Assembly: GCF_010015615.1 (NCBI RefSeq)
Contig: NW_024468936.1
Location: 248,001 to 312,000, forward strand
Direction: 5' to 3'
DNA from: Cucurbitaria berberidis CBS 394.84
Taxonomy: Eukaryota > Ascomycota > Dothideomycetes > Pleosporales > Cucurbitariaceae
Length of the DNA: 64,000 nucleotides
The translations under genes were made by a program, and so were the position numbers. Positions 11,992 to 23,571 of this stretch are shown here, in pieces (position 1 is the stretch's first letter; every line of letters starts with the position of its first letter). The notes beneath the pieces were generated by a model. It was given only the letters and a program-made list of their open reading frames with translations. It made no database searches and was not told the DNA's origin.

Positions 11992-13132
11992 TCAAGCCTC
12001 TTTCTCCCGTCTCTTCCAGGCCTCGAGGATGAAGGTCGCGACCGTCACGATCGCTGCAAATGCAGCAATCAGCAACATCACCAATTTCATCCTACTTCTT
12101 CTCTTCAGCCAAGCCCATAACGCGTTCGTTGGTCTCCCTGTCTCAAGCACCCTGGCCAGAACACGCATTCGCGCACCCCAATGCTCAAATTGGACACTGT
12201 AATGCACATTATCAACTTCCAGGCATGTCCGGTCAAACCCTTCTCTCTCGACTATAGCACGGCTCAGTTGATCATGCCATGGGAACAAAACCGATTGAAG
12301 CGAATAAAGTGTCTCGAATGCAAGCTGGCGGGGAAAGATTGCTCTAATGAAATGTTAGAAACTTTCTCAATTTTATTCTGGCAGTAACTAACGCATCAAC
12401 AGGATTCTCATGCTGTTTCGGCCAGAGGCACTCTTTCAGGAACCCGGCATAATGATAAACGTGCACGATCCTGGCTCGTGGGTTATACAGCAAGTGCTCT
12501 CGAATATTATTGGTTTGCACAAGTACCATTCCATGGCTCTCTAAATTCTGCGCCGTCAAGTCGGGAAGCAGCACCACAATCTCGTCATAAGTCAATGGGG
12601 CACCTAACCGAACTGCTGATTCCGCGAAGCCGATAGCCGAGTCGTCCCCTTTCCAAACAATGGAGGGCGAGAGTGGACTTATGTCGAGCCTTTGGTGGCC
12701 TCCCGTGGAACACTCGACCATGGTGAGTAACCGTATTGCGACATCGAAGGCTCGGTTCTGTTCGGCCAGGGAAGGCCGCTCATCGTAGGCAGCGAAGTGT
12801 TCCTGCATGAGTGTGCGTCGAGCAGAACTCGGGCGGCTCTTGATGAGGCGAATGATTGTCAACAATTCATTGTGGTCGCGAAGCGCTTGTCGAACCTCGA
12901 AAGTATCCGCCGGACGACTTCCGCACGCGACGTCCTTATAAAACTGCAAGTACTGTTGGACCCCAGCTTTCCTGCTCCATGGACAGGCACTGATGGGACA
13001 GTGCCCTGCTTTACGGCAGCTTGTACAATCCGGCCAATCCCACAGGTATTGGCATACCTTGTCCTGTTCGCTGAGAGTTGGACTGTCGAGCGACAAAGGC
13101 CCTAACACCAGGCCTTCTTCAAATGTCGCCAT
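11992..13132 (-). CDS. Fungal hypothetical protein with C-terminal membrane anchor
   Basis: Two exons, 12393-13132 and 11992-12343, joined across a 49 bp intron (donor GTTAGT), give 363 residues. The N-terminal part has a cysteine-rich segment (DCTSCRKAGHCPISACPW). The C-terminal third reads PRQLAFETLYSLQSVLFPWHD, then VHYSVQFEHWGARMRVL, then a basic stretch WLKRRSRMK and one hydrophobic helix (VMLLIAAFAAIVTVATFIL) near residues 336-354. I recall this as a widespread, functionally uncharacterised fungal family in which a LFP.D motif precedes a tail anchor. The soluble part should face the cytosol. It is divergent from the protease-membrane fusion gene at 13546, with a 413 bp shared spacer. 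Confidence 0.85.
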
Positions 13133-13545
13133 AAGTTGCAGAGCAGTAGCCGCTCGATAACTTGAGAATAATTCCTCGAATATAGCTCAATAAATTCCGG
13201 ACACTCAATCAAATCACGTGAATCTGCCTCGCCACGTCGAGACTACGTACAGTAAAGGTCGGGGCGTTCACCAGCGAATGAACTTCGCCCTCAGCCTTGT
13301 CGAACTCACGGAGCAGCTTGCCATTGGAGCCAACACACCTGCTCAGGTATATGCGCATGAAGAAGGCGCTAAAACTCTCACCGGAAATCTGCCTCTCACG
13401 CTCGTGACTTCCCGCACAAAACTAGAAGGCACATCTTGAAGTTCACCATCGCGACAAGACGGGCACTCATCGACCAACGGTACCAGCAGCATCAGCTGCT
13501 ATTTATGCCACATCTCGAGCATGTTGGTGCGCTGTTGAATAAGAC
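13133..13545. promoter_or_regulatory. Shared spacer of two divergent membrane-protein genes
   Basis: 413 bp between the divergent start codons at 13132 and 13546. It probably holds promoters for both. A frame on the plus strand (13218-13439) has no recognisable content. Confidence 0.55.
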
Positions 13546-16500
13546 ATGGAAGGTAATCTCTCGCAATTCCGGCTTTCTCGCCATACTTCTATTGCTCAGG
13601 CTAAGTTTCTCTCAGCAGTCACTCAGCATGCGGAAGGCTCCAAGCAAGTCCACGAGAGCGTCACGGTGAAGCAAACAGATACGATATCTCTTACGGATTC
13701 GGCCTATCAATCAATGTCGACAGATATCGCGTCGGTTGCGACGGCTTCGGGCTCCACATACGGCAGCAATCAAACGAGGATTTTGATTCGGCCAATACCT
13801 GGCTCAGACCTACTCATGTTCCGGAAAGCAGGAGACAAAATCATCACCGAGGAATACCGTAACATTCAGCGAGCACTCGAAAAGAGATTGAAAGATGTTT
13901 TGACGACGGCGCGGCAGAACATGAGCAATCTAAGTACCCATCTTGAAATGGTGGGGCGCAACTACTCAGAAGCCACACCCAAGCTTGTCGTACTTTGTGC
14001 ACCAGCAGCAGAAGATGCTGTTCGCTCTTTCTTCCAACTCGTCTACGTTCAAACACTTCTCAGTCTTGGAGACCCCGACAACGCTCCACTGAAACACATC
14101 ATTGTGCCACAGGCGCCAAACTTCGCCTCTGCAATAGAAAACATCCGCGTTTTTGCTCAGAATACACATAACACCGATCGCAGTACGTATTGTGGTGCTC
14201 CGATCACTTTTGCATCTCATGATCGAAAGCGAAAGCGTAGCATGCCAAGCCTAGCAACATTCGGCGGTATCGTGAAAGCTACCTTCGGAAATGGAGAAAC
14301 ACAACTTCTTGGAACTTCAGCTGGTCATGCCGTTGGGCGTGTTCGAACCGAACACTTGTCGGTCGATACGGACGGGAAAGCTGGTGACCAATCAAGTCAG
14401 CAGACGTTTGATTTGTTGGACTGGATACCAGCCGAATGCGCGATAGGCGGTATACTCCTTCCTGAATCGTTCCGTGGAGTATCAGCTGGACGTACTGCGC
14501 CATCCTACGACTGGACGCTTTTCAGCGTGAACGCTGCACGCCCTAACCAAGTAATAAAACGTGGGTCTTGCGTTGAGAACGATGCTGCGAATGATGTGGA
14601 AGTGCACTCGATACTGAAGGCCGAAAGACCTCTATTCCAAGACGAGGTCTCTGACCCAGTCCTACTCTTAGGTGCTGTCGGAGGCGTCCGCCGCGGAGAG
14701 CTTTCAAGCGTGCCAAGCAGAATTTGGCTTACTGAAAGCGAAGGCTTTGTTGATGCATACCTCCTGCAGCTAGAAGACGGCACTGGTAAGGACAAATCAC
14801 CCTTTCCAGTTCATACACTAATGGTCCATGTCAGTATGCGAAGGCGACTCGGGTGCATGGATTGTACATTCTGCAGCGCCCGAAATGTACGGACATGTCG
14901 TTGCCACTAATGTGTTCGGCGACGCCTATGTGATGCCTGCTCTGGACACATTTGAAAACATGAGAGAGTGCTTAGGGGCAATCTCGGTTACCCTTCCAGA
15001 TGCCCACGATCTTGAAGGTGTGACAATTCCAACGGAGATTGCGACTAGCTACAAGAATTCAAACTCACGCCCAGGCACTCCTCTGTCGGTCAAATTAAGC
15101 CCAGATGGACAGTCATCAACAATAGCGTCGGAATCCTCGAATTTCGAATCTCCATCTATGCCAGATAGTGCCAAGTTTTTGCGCAATCGTCCGAAACGGT
15201 GGAACCCGATTTTCAAGGAACAAAGGCACTCACATGAGCAGAACTATCTACAGACGCTGGCCGAAGTTGGAGTCGATATCCATGATGTCCCAAAAGCATT
15301 CCTCACTGGTTCTTTGATGCAGGGGACAGAGAGGATGCAAGATTTCGCGCTTCAGACGGTGAAGGACTTTTGCCGGCATGGCTTACCTCAAGCTTGCAAA
15401 CATGTTACTAACTCAACGTCTTTATCGAAAAGGGCATGGATGGTTGAAGTGAGAGAAAGAACTTGCTTAGAACCAATAACTCGAGAACAGCATCTCTATT
15501 CAAATGCGCGCGAGCTATTCCGGTACGTCTCTGACAAGATAATGCTCCATTTTTACAATGCTGATCGAGTCTAACAGTTGCAAGGCATTCACCACTGACA
15601 AGGCAGTACACTCTGAACGACGACTCATGTAGGCAACTGTTATGTTACGAGCCCGGGACACCTCACACTAACGGCAGCTGTAGTTATGTCGCGGACCCCG
15701 ATGCAGACGATATCCTGGCTTGCATGGAGAGCGCATCATACCACCAGGTTGAAGCAGTGCAAGCTATCGTTATGAATTATTTGCGATCTAACACCTCTCT
15801 CAGAGTATCTATTCCCGTGAGTTTGTGATCATTCGGACTCTACCCACATTATGCTTACAGTTTCAAAGCTTCAAGGATTTCAGACTTTTCAGTTAGAGTT
15901 CTCCTTGCCGTACTTGGTGCTCAGAGCTGTCCCAACATCGGAGAAACACGGAAGGGGCGCGAGAAACAAGCAACAGTGTTGGACGGATCTATCCTTCCTC
16001 AACATTTCGTCCAGCGCAGATACGAATTCACATCACACCATACATGAGAGCCAGGTGTCAATTGTCCTGTTCGGTATTGATCACAATCAATGGACTGGTT
16101 ACGCGTTTGCACGGCGATGCTGCACAGACACAAACGAAAATGCAGAACACGAAGATGGAAGCTACAGCGACGAACTCAGCAAAGAAGACGGGCATCTTCT
16201 AGAGGATGAACTTGAGAATAACCCTTTTTCCCTTCATGACGGGGTACCATCTGAAAGACATGACTTTGTCTGGGACCCTAGAGCGTACTGGCTATGCATC
16301 GTCGCTAGAAGACTCCGTATTGTGCACCAAGAATGGGAATATCTAGTACACCGCGTTGATCATGCAGCGAAGGCTTTGGTAAGTATAATTAGACGGTGGC
16401 TCGTTCTCCAATATCGTCGACTAATGGTCAACAGCACAAAAGTCCCGTCTCTGCAGCAAACGCAAATCCGACAACAAGTGAACTCAACCGAAGTTTAAAA

Positions 16501-17258
16501 CTCATGCTGCTTGTCCAAACACTGCAGGAACGTATATTGACTGTCATTCGCGCTTGGGAAGAATTCTCCAGCCCTAGTGGAGATATTGCTTACTTCGAGG
16601 ACCTCGATGAGTGTTACATTCATGCGACGCTAAATAGCATCCATGAAACCTTCGAAAATCTCAAGCAGCTTGAACGAAAGCTTGATTCCATGGGCAAATA
16701 CTGCGAGAGGAAACTGGTAAGATGCTATAAATCGATTGATCACGTTGACACACCTGGCTTACGCAGTATAGCTTCAAATTCGCATGGAGGTAGAATCCAG
16801 CCGCCCGAATTATGAAACCAATGAAATAGCTCGACGCATTCATTCACTGTGCCTTCTGACCAACGCCCTAGCCTTCGAGTCACAAAAGCTCCACAGGCGT
16901 GGCACTCAGGCTGCAGAAACAACATCCAAAATTTCTCGTTGGAATGTCTCATTAATTTGGGTAGGTTTCACCACCCCTGTTCGGCACAAAGGAAGCTCTA
17001 ATGTGCAAACAGATAATTACTCCCATCATCATAACCCTGCTGTACTTTGGCTCAGACCGAAACATATTCTCTTTCGATCGTAACACCAAGACATTCTTCA
17101 TCTCTATGGGCGTACTTATGGTTGCTCTTCCTCTGATTACATGGCTTCTGAATATCGTTTTAACCAAGAGTCGTGCGATCATATTCAAAACGGTCTGGGT
17201 GCGCTCGTCTTCGGCTGTTCGGAGGCAAGCGGCGAGCGAAAAGCTTTTCTTAGCATGA
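13546..17258 (+). CDS. Trypsin-like serine protease domain fused to C-terminal transmembrane helices
   Basis: Eight predicted exons: 13546-14785, 14835-15522, 15578-15628, 15684-15816, 15884-16378, 16435-16716, 16772-16960 and 17013-17258, giving 1107 residues. The N-terminal 240 residues have no known motif. A chymotrypsin-fold peptidase follows with all three catalytic residues visible: His261 in TSAGHAVG, Asp322 in SYDWTLFSV and Ser419 in VCEGDSGAW, the last formed by splicing exon 1 to exon 2. MYGHVVATN after the serine is typical of fungal cytosolic-looking trypsin-like domains. The middle contains LEFSLPYLVLRAVP and YWLCIVARRLRIVHQEWEYLVHR. The C-terminal region has a helical linker and two hydrophobic helices (ITPIIITLLYFG and FFISMGVLMVALPLITWLLNIVL), recalling CorA-like tails of other fungal proteins. 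The acceptor of exon 5 is ambiguous (15884 or 15893, both in frame). No signal peptide is seen. Its role is unknown. Confidence 0.85.
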
Positions 17259-17587
17259 CCTTAGGGCACCGCATACTATTGTATGAAGCAAAGGACTGTA
17301 GTACTCTGCTCTTGTAAAGTAGACAAGCTCATCTGTCGTTACATATCGAGAAGGCAGCATATCCCAGATTCGCTTGATTGAAGCAATAGTACCAATTACA
17401 CATGTCCAAGAATAAATTCAGAGATCTTCATAGCCTTGGTGAAAGCTTCTAGCAACTTCTGCTCGCCAGTCAATGATTGTCAATGGCTTGGCACGCAAAC
17501 ACTCATTGACGAGTCAGTTCCTACAAAGTCAAGCTCTCCTGCCAATACATCCTAGCGAGGCACTTTCCTCCAGCAAACCAGCACACA

Positions 17588-18039
17588 ATGCCGAACCAGC
17601 CTTCGCAAACGCCCGCGGACCCGCTGGAGCAGCGTATCCTTGACCTACTATACCCCTACCGCGATGAGCCTTTGACCAGCAGAAATGGCCCATCCGCCGA
17701 CGAAGAGCGCAAAGTGCTGATTCTATGCGGTATGTAGTCCATTTCGTTCCTTGCGCTATCCAGTACTAACGTCCGTCTGTAGAGAACATCGCCTTCCTCA
17801 TCCGACATAACCATTCAAGGCACGCCAAGAAGATCGGACCTGACGACACTTCCATCGCATCGCGCAACTGGGACGGCATGATGAATGGCATAGGCATAGC
17901 GGGGGTAGGCATCTTCGTCAATGGCAATGGGTTCACACATACTGTTTTGCGCACGAGCGTTCAGAGGGGGGAGAGCCTAGTGGACAAGTTCACGCAGCTC
18001 GTGGATCTGAGTCTCGTGGAGTTCTTCCCGGGTATCTGA
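17588..18039 (+). CDS. Small hypothetical protein
   Basis: Two exons, 17588-17729 and 17783-18039, with a 53 bp intron (donor GTATGT, acceptor TAG), give 132 residues starting MPNQPSQTPADPLEQRIL. The protein has a helical N-terminal half (LLYPYRDEPL) and a glycine-rich segment GMMNGIGIAGVGIFVNGNG, then a helical end. No signal peptide or membrane helix is clear and I do not recognise the family. Correct splicing and an ordered coding frame across the junction support a real gene. Confidence 0.7.
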
Positions 18040-18466
18040 GGGCGGATTGATGGTTGAACTGTGGTTGTGCGAGGGATAGAAGTTGGCTGTGAGGATTGTG
18101 GCGAGATATTTGCTAGGTGTTGGCTGTTTTCAAAGACTGTAGCGGCCATTGGATGTCTTCAGGCATGGGGTGTGGATTGTCGTATCTTCAAGCAGCCTAA
18201 TGGGCGTTGGGCGTTGCGCGCCATGTGAACGCGAAACCCACAGACTTTGTCTTTTGTTCTTGTCCGTTTTATTACTATCGGAGGTTCTTGGCGTCTGCGA
18301 GTGAGAAAACTGCCTTCAAAATGTCACCCTTAGATTGGAATGTGCACAAGAAGTCAAGACGAAGCTGTCTACTAAGTTCAGTAGGGGGCCATAGTGGGAT
18401 GATGAACCTGGTTGATTCATCGCTAACTACTGCTAGTATACACACTGGTAGCAACGCGAATTGGTC

Positions 18467-18860
18467 CGATCGTATGTAGCATGCCGATCGTATGTAGCAT
18501 GCCGATCGTCCAGAATAAGAAAGGGGCCAGCTGTATCAGAGATGCCAGCTGTTCGTCAAAGCAAATGACCGATTGCAAATAATGCCAAACGTTGAGAGAA
18601 GAACGGGACGGCTGTATCAGAGATGCCAGCTGTCCAGGACAACAAATGACCGATTGTCTGCACTCAAATTACCTTCACGCAAACAGCGAGAGCTCCGCTA
18701 GGGCGTAGGCACTTTGAAAATCCTCTTAGATGACGCCAATCGTTGAGAGAAGAAGGAACCAGCTGTATCAGAGATCCCGGCTGTTCAGAAACTCCATGCC
18801 CGATGTGAAGAGAAAACAGAACCGATTGTCTCGAAGGCCAATCGTTTTGTGCAATCCCAA
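18467..18860. repeat. Short tandem repeats and degenerate minisatellite
   Basis: An 18 bp unit beginning cgatcgtatgtagc occurs twice plus a partial copy from 18467 to about 18508. Next to it, a longer degenerate unit occurs three times. Each copy has gctgtatcagagat followed by a second ctgt, and most have a downstream accgattg; the gctgtatcagagat parts start near 18530, 18610 and 18761. Two copies are preceded by cgttgagagaagaa. The block fills much of the spacer between two convergent genes. Confidence 0.7.
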
Positions 18861-18891
18861 TAAACGCGACAAAAGGGGAAGATCTCAACTA

Positions 18892-20926
18892 CTATCGGAA
18901 GAGGACTTCATCTTTTGCTGGACCCCGAATTGCTAGCAGTTTCTGCGCGTATGCTTCACTATCAGCCGTCACATCGGCACTTTTTGAGAAGACCTGCCGC
19001 AGATTCGACTTCTGATTCGTGACAGGTGCGCTTTCAGGTCCGCTCGATCTTGATAACTGAATGGGTTGTCCTGATGTTCCCATTCTTGGCATTTCATGGG
19101 TATTCGTGGGAGGAGAAGAGGTGTTCGGCAGGGGTGAAAAGCCCTGTGCTCCGCTTGTGATTCGATCCACAGTTGCGGGAGAATGGCTGTGTCCAGGTGT
19201 TTGTCTCATGGTATGTTGTACATTTGCGGGAACATGGGTGTGTCTGACTGATTCTTCCGAGTGCTGCTTGTTCATTTCTATATATCCGTGTGTTTCGGTA
19301 GGTATTTGATCCTGGTAGGTATCTTGGTGTAAGTCCTTGTGAGGGGCCTTCTTGGGAGCGGGAGAGGCTACATCGAGAATGTATGATCTCGCCTGCTTAA
19401 CTGTTGGTAAATTGTAGTTCTGGCGAAGCGCGTTTGCAAGCTCTGTCTTCAAATGTTCTTCTTGTGCAAGGCGAACTAAAAGCTGCTGAGAAAGATCCAC
19501 AGCGTTCCTGCTATTCGAATAAATATCCCCTTTTCCGGCGTCACCAGGTAGTTGTATCTTAGTTGAGTTCTGATAAAAAGAGCCAGGGTCTTCGAGGTAA
19601 TGCTCAATATACTCTGGGAGGGTTTCAAACGTCTTCTGTGGCAGTGCATCGCCATTTCCTGGCCTTGAATGCAGAGTAAATGGCATCTGGGGATTGCTCG
19701 GGTCTCCATACTTGTACATGTCACCTTGGGTGGGCACATTCTCTGGCTGCTGTATGTAGCCATATGAGGGCAATATCTGGGGCTGTTGTATGTAGCCGTG
19801 GGTGGGTATGTTCTGGGGCTGCTGTGTGTAACCATATGCGGGAGGCATTAAGGCTTTTGCTAAACTGATTAGATCAGTGAAGTTGATCTGTGGCCCTTGC
19901 TGGCTAGGTGCCTGTGGCGCATGTTGAGGCTGGAGATCTTGGTGGTGTGCTGGCTGGCTGTGTTGCGCCTGCGGGTACGCGCTGGGTACCGGTGAGGACA
20001 CGTGAGAAGTCAAGCTAAGATACGGTGATGCCGGGTATTGACTGTGATATTGGTTGTAGCTCTGACTGGGGTTGAGAGGATGCCAGTTCTGCGGCTGGAT
20101 CGCACGCGCGTGCGCAATTTGGCCCTGCAATCGTACCTGTTCCTTCTTTTGACGCCGCGATTGCTGCACCTGCTCTTTTCGAACTGCTTCTGCTGGCAAA
20201 GGTTGATACGTGTAGGTACCGGGCGTCGATGATTGCGCTCCCGCGGTGCGAAACTGCCAGATCTTGTCCGTGAATGCTGGGATCATTGTAGGGTCATAGC
20301 GACCATTCTCTCCAATGTAACCGTTGGCTTTGAGAATTTTCCACTCTTTCTCTGATGGGTACACTTGCAGTCCCGGGTACCAACCGCTGCGAGGGTTATA
20401 ATTCCACTTGCGCTGGGCTGATCGTGAAGTTATCCACACTTGAGGGCAGGGCTGATTGAACGTTAGTGAGGTATCGTACATTTGTGGGGCCACTACTTAC
20501 CGTGCCTGGATGCGGTGTGTGATCTAATACTGATGTAAAAGCACAAGGCCTTGGACACTGGAAGCCGACCTGTTTTGCAACAGGTGGGGTATGGTCTCGT
20601 AGGAGCCTGAAGCAGACTCTGCAACTGAAACTGCCAACGCCCTCTGGTGTTACGCAGGCGCGATCATTCCAGTTGAAGAAAGTCCCCATAGGAGGGAGAT
20701 AGGTCCCTGGGTGCAACATCGGCTCATCCTTGGCTTGATCTGGTAGAGTAACTGGGTAGAACTGCGGAGCTTGCTCGTCGGAGAGTCGTCTGTTTGGCCA
20801 CGCGTCGTGCGCGGGGATTATCTTGGGCCGATTCATATGACTGTTGTTGTTGAATACTGGATTGTACTGGAGGGTGGGATTTTGATGAAAACCAGGATGA
20901 TTGAAATTCCCGGTGCCCTCGTCCAT
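18892..20926 (-). CDS. Gln/Pro-rich hypothetical protein with N-terminal cysteine cluster
   Basis: Two exons, 20501-20926 and 18892-20451 (49 bp intron), encode 661 residues. Residues of about 85-145 contain CRVCFRLL, FQCPRPC and, after splicing, HPGTPCPQVW, a spaced Cys/His pattern that could bind zinc. A short conserved-looking block follows (KWNYNPRSGWYPGLQVYPSEKEWKILKANGYIG). From about residue 215 to the end it is low-complexity and rich in Gln, Pro, Ser and His, with three tandem copies of a 13-residue unit like HGYIQQPQNIPT (DNA about 19728-19846). A polar, disordered nuclear or RNA-associated protein is plausible, but I recognise no family. Confidence 0.78.
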
Positions 20927-21546
20927 TGTGGTGAGTGGTCAAGGTAGAGGGCAAAATAAGAGTTCTCGGCGGACGAATATATTGCGCTTTCGCTGGCGCG
21001 CTAGCGCGTGAGAGGTCTTGGCACACTGGGTGCATTCACTGAGGAACGTGAAGGGGAGAAACCACGTTTCTCGCCTAAAATCTCATCAGGCTGAGGAGGA
21101 TGGATATCAGTAATTGTATTGTAATTGTGCTAATCTAGTAGAAGGTTATGCTGAGTCGATGCAACGAGATTAGCTTATTCTGAAGTGTTATGGAGTGTTG
21201 AAGATTGGGGACAGTTGTCTGTTATGTATGAGTTTTCAAGATGTTCATTCAGCGCAGCATAGTTCATATATGAAACACTGGTAGTGATCTAGATATCACA
21301 CGAACGAATTGTCATTTGTGTGCCCAGGTACTGTCGCGGTGTTAGCGATCGATGTTGGGCAAGCTCAGACGCGCCTGCCAAACACGGGCGTGGGTGCCTT
21401 GGCTCGCAAGCCCGCATGATGAAGCTTGATTGTGTCGGTGGACCTTTTAACTGCACCCACATCTCTGCATTCACCATGGCAGGAAGGGGTGCAACTGGGG
21501 CAAACCCCCAGTATCAACTCAATGTCTTCTCGGTCTTTTAGCAGCT
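20927..21546. other. Intergenic region upstream of the decayed repeat gene
   Basis: About 620 bp between the start of the Gln-rich gene and the readable part of the coiled-coil pseudogene. An ATG at 21478 opens a short frame that ends at 21541, just where the coiled-coil frame begins in another phase. This may be the frameshifted beginning of that pseudogene. Confidence 0.4.
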
Positions 21547-23200
21547 GTTGATCCCAACATCCTACCGAATCCGTTCGAAAACGCACCAGAATCCCAAGAC
21601 GCCCAGCAAGCTTCCGAAGAGGAGACCAAAGACGATTTGTTAATCAGTATACACGATCTCGAAGCGGAACGAACGGAGCTGGACCAGACCAACAGAAAGA
21701 AGCGTCGGCTTCTAAAGCAGCTGAGCGATAATATTACGTCGTCACAGGTCATTAGGAACCAGGCGCAGAATGCAAAGATATTACAGCTTGAAGACGAGAA
21801 CGAAGCCCTCCAGCAACGGCCAACTCAGCATGAAATGGATGGAGCGGTCGCTTCCGCCATTCAACCGCTGCAGTCTCGGATTACCTCGCAAGAACGGCTC
21901 GCAGCTAGACTTCAGGCGCGACCGACCCAGGGGACTTTCGACGAAGCAGTACGTTCTGCCCAACAACCCCTCCAACAAGAGTTGGATACAATGAGAAATG
22001 AGATGGCCAATTCGGAACAGCGACCTACCCACCAGGCCTTGTCGGATGCAGTAGTGGCGGCCGCACAACCCATCGAGAAAAGGCGGCAGATTTACAAGGA
22101 TAGAGTGAGAGAGCTCGAGACGCGGCCCACGATGTAGGTCTGGAACAACGCCATTGCCCTCGCGAAAGAACCGCTTGAACTACAGCTCGCTGCACGCGAG
22201 GATCAGATTAGAGATTTGGAGAAGCAGCCTAACAGGGAAGATCTCGATGCTCAAGAACAGGCGCTGCGGAATTCTCTCTCGGTATCGAAACAAGAATGCG
22301 GAACCTGGAAGGAACTATATCAGGTCGACACACAAGCTTCAAAGTTTGATCACGAGAGGCAGAAGAGCCATCACACCCAACAAGGCCTTCTTGAAGACCT
22401 TGAGGATCTAAAGAAGCAGCGGCAGGCTTCAGCGCAACTACAAAGACCTGCAGACGACTGCCGAGGAGCTCAAGAAGGCTAATCAACACTTACGAACATC
22501 TGCCGATGACCTTCAGGAGTCTCAGGCCACCCTTCAAGAAGACAAGAATCAAGTACAAGAAGCCCAGCGGGAGATCTACACGGCCAAAGGTCGACTAGAG
22601 GAGGACTTACAGACAGCCCCGGGCGAACTCCGCACGCTTCAAAATCGTTTCAACACCATATCCATTGCACTGCAAGAGAAGAACAGCGAACTCGGTACAC
22701 AGAGAACAAAATGTTTCAGACTCGAGAAGAACAGTCACCTGTTGAAGAGCAACATTAAAAGCCCCAACCAACTGATCAAGAGTCAGCAGGAAGTTGTCAG
22801 GAAGGCCCACGAAGTTAACAAAACGGAAAAAAGCGGGATTCAGCAGCAGCTACAAGAGGCTACTTCAAGGGTCCAAAATCTCTAGTATTATGAAACGTAC
22901 TCTCTGGAAGTCGAAGAAGCTCGTGTGAGTATTCTCGGCTTTCTGTACACACAGCTGGGTGTTGCCGCACCAGACAATACGCGCGCAGATTTCGAAAAGG
23001 ATCGCAAGGAAAGTCCCAGCGAATAGATTCAAGTACGAATTGACGTCTGCCGCCAGGTCTTAGGAATCCGAGTCGAGAGAATGAAAAAAACGTTGCAAAA
23101 GGTTTCGGAGATGAAGGATACGACAGACATGTGGGTGACCCACGTCGCCGAAGAGAACAAGAAGCTCTCTTGTTCTGAATTGCTAGAATGTGTATCTTAG
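21547..23200 (+). pseudogene. Decayed coiled-coil protein gene with 34-residue repeats
   Basis: A protein-like reading begins near 21554 (DPNILPNPFENAPES) and runs to a TAG at 22135-22137. It continues in the same frame to about 22430, shifts by one base, and continues (KDLQTTAEELKKANQHL) through TAG codons at about 22882 and 23024 to a final TAG near 23200. Throughout, the reading is rich in Glu, Gln, Lys and Leu, as in a long coiled coil. Five exact 34-residue repeats occupy 21817-22326. Three in-frame TAG stops and one frameshift argue against an intact gene. Each TAG could derive from CAG by a C-to-T change. No splice sites that would remove the stops were found. The function of the ancestor is unknown. 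Confidence 0.7.
21817..22326 (+). repeat. Five coding repeats of exactly 102 bp (34 residues)
   Basis: Copies begin at 21817, 21919, 22021, 22123 and 22225, exactly 102 bp apart. Copies 1-4 begin with RPT and carry A[VI]xxAxxP[LI] about ten residues later (for example RPTQGTFDEAVRSAQQPLQQ). Copy 5 is divergent (QPNREDLDAQEQAL). The stop codon at 22135 falls at position 5 of copy 4. Confidence 0.85.
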
Positions 23201-23571
23201 TCTTTTAGTGTGCAGGAAATGGGCACCGGTTTATATTTCTATCGGTGTCTAGTAGCTTTGCTTCGTCGACATACAATCGACGAGTAGTTTGGTTTTCGAT
23301 GAGCCTTTTTAGTCAGTCAGCGCTGGGAAGGTACGCGCGCTGTTTGGAATGAAGCTTGTCTAAACAGGATTATGGCTCTGTTGAGTAAATAGCATGGCAT
23401 TATGAGACTATTACTACCAATACATGAGGCTCCGAGGGCCAACGAGTATCCCATGCGGCGCTAGCTCCCCCATTGCATGTGATAACCCTGAAATAATAAC
23501 AAGGTCTGACGTTTGGTACCGCCGTGGCTCGTACTCTGGCCTTGTTTGCATGGCCACATGGCTTGTGGTGG
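23201..23571. other. Intergenic spacer
   Basis: About 370 bp between the decayed coiled-coil frame and the stop codon of the small minus-strand gene. No coding signal or repeat is seen. Confidence 0.45.
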
